Below, one piece after another: positions 63,443-64,000 of a stretch of 64,000 nt of DNA. The position numbers and the translations under genes are program-made. Below the pieces are notes generated by a model that was not told where the DNA came from, searched no databases, and saw only the letters and a program-made list of their open reading frames with translations. Within the stretch, counting starts at the first letter, position 1; the number at the start of each line of letters is the position of its first letter. The DNA lies in the NCBI RefSeq assembly GCF_024756275.1, contig NZ_JANUGQ010000018.1:96047-160046 (forward strand), given 5' to 3'. Source of the stretch: Streptomyces pyxinae (GTDB lineage: Bacteria > Actinomycetota > Actinomycetes > Streptomycetales > Streptomycetaceae).

Positions 63443-64000
63443 CGCCGCTCCTCCTCCGTGAGACCCGCTCTGCCACTGCGTCTGCCTGGGGACGCTACCC
63501 AGCGCCGTCCCCCTTCGTGCCGGTCGCCACCCGGGCGCGTTCCGGCCGCCGACCGGACGCGTCCTGGCCGCCGACCGGTCGCCGCCCGGGCGGCCCGGCA
63601 CCCGCTCCGGTCCGCCCGGGCGCCCTTGTGCCCCAGATCCCGGGGTCGCCGTGCCGCTCGCCGCCGTACCGCCGTGTTTCCGGTGCCGCCGTACCGCCGT
63701 ACCGCCGTACCGCCGTGCCGCCGAACTGCCGCACTGGTGTCGCCGTGCCGGTCGTTCCGGTGTCGCCGTGCCGGGCCCGGCCGCCGGGAGGCTCGGTCCC
63801 GGCACGGCCGCCGGCCGGTTCGCTCGCCGGGGTGGGGGATCGCCGCCCGGACGACGGTGAGCGGCGGGCACGGTGCCCCGCCTGGCTCTGAGCCCGGTCC
63901 CCGGCCGCCGCCGCCCCGCCGCCCCCCCGCCCCCCTCGGCATCCCCCCCCGCCGCCGCCCCCCCCCCCCCCTCCCCCCCCCCCTCGCCGCCGTCCACCCC
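63443..64000. other. Right end of window: repeats and poly-C runs, no gene
   Basis: No credible gene. The part 63661-63738 is an imperfect tandem array of CGCCGTAC-like 8-base units. The last 60 bases include 14 C (63958-63971), one T and 11 C (63973-63983) within other C-rich sequence. Such runs are rare in Streptomyces and may mark a low-quality contig end. The promoter of the ParB-like regulator should lie in 63443-63520. Confidence 0.6.
63661..63738. repeat. Imperfect 8-bp tandem array
   Basis: About seven to nine near-head-to-tail CGCCGTAC-type units with variants (CGCCGTGT, CGCCGTGC, CGCCGAAC), upstream of the ParB-like regulator gene. Slippage-prone; function not apparent. Confidence 0.7.

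Overview
The window is very GC-rich, densely coded DNA with GTG/ATG starts, many 1-8 bp start/stop overlaps and long antisense shadow frames. The gene content (conservon, SARP, hopanoid genes, c-di-AMP riboswitch on a cell-wall hydrolase gene) points to Streptomyces or a close relative. From memory, the order of the first ~35 kb matches the S. coelicolor region around SCO6745-SCO6773; this was not checked against any database.

Layout. 1-11 kb holds housekeeping and singleton genes: the 3' end of an ABC-F ATPase gene, a decayed MFS exporter, tex, an HTH_67 (SCO6745-like) protein, an enoyl-CoA hydratase, an HdeD-like membrane protein, an anti-sigma-type ATPase, idi and a CDF metal exporter. A repeat-rich gene desert lies at 5.5-6.5 kb. 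11-20 kb holds galE (opposite strand) and a tight seven-gene operon: two CDP-alcohol phosphotransferases, a nucleotidyltransferase, a glycerol-1-phosphate-dehydrogenase-like enzyme, a family 2 glycosyltransferase and a two-component ABC exporter. Together they look like a machine that makes and exports a phosphodiester-linked polyol/glycerol glycoconjugate. 20.7-31 kb is a complete hopanoid operon: FPP to squalene (hpnC, hpnD, hpnE), a polyprenyl synthase, the cyclase (shc) and side-chain genes (hpnG, hpnH, hpnO), followed by an XRE-cupin regulator and a small membrane protein. The ispG and dxs genes I remember between hpnH and hpnO in S. coelicolor are absent; a 4 x 20 bp tandem repeat lies there instead.

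32-43.7 kb carries a tyrosine phosphatase, a LysM/M23 peptidase behind a clear ydaO-type (c-di-AMP) riboswitch, an SGNH hydrolase, a TetR regulator, an MBL hydrolase, a four-gene conservon plus a GAF protein, and an acyl-CoA dehydrogenase. A tRNA-Pro(GGG) at 44.3 kb is followed by a SUKH-like gene and a 3' gene remnant with poorer codon bias, as expected of an island. 46-51.4 kb is a cassette of a CYP51-like P450, a Rossmann reductase, a phytoene-desaturase-like flavoprotein and an SDR, with no recognised name. 51.5-56.7 kb holds small and accessory genes, a truncated secreted-protein gene, a 270 bp MITE-like element whose inverted repeat supplies the stop codon of a neighbouring gene, and an LmeA/DUF2993 gene.

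The right end (56.8-63.4 kb) is probably the border of a specialised-metabolite cluster. A fumarase/aspartase-superfamily lyase overlaps a large FAD protein. The pair resembles CreD/CreE-type nitrosuccinate lyase and L-aspartate N-oxygenase, which release nitrite for N-N bond or diazo formation. A SARP activator and a StrR-like ParB-domain regulator flank it. The last bases are long poly-C runs and may be a contig edge. All homology statements come from reading motifs, not from searches.
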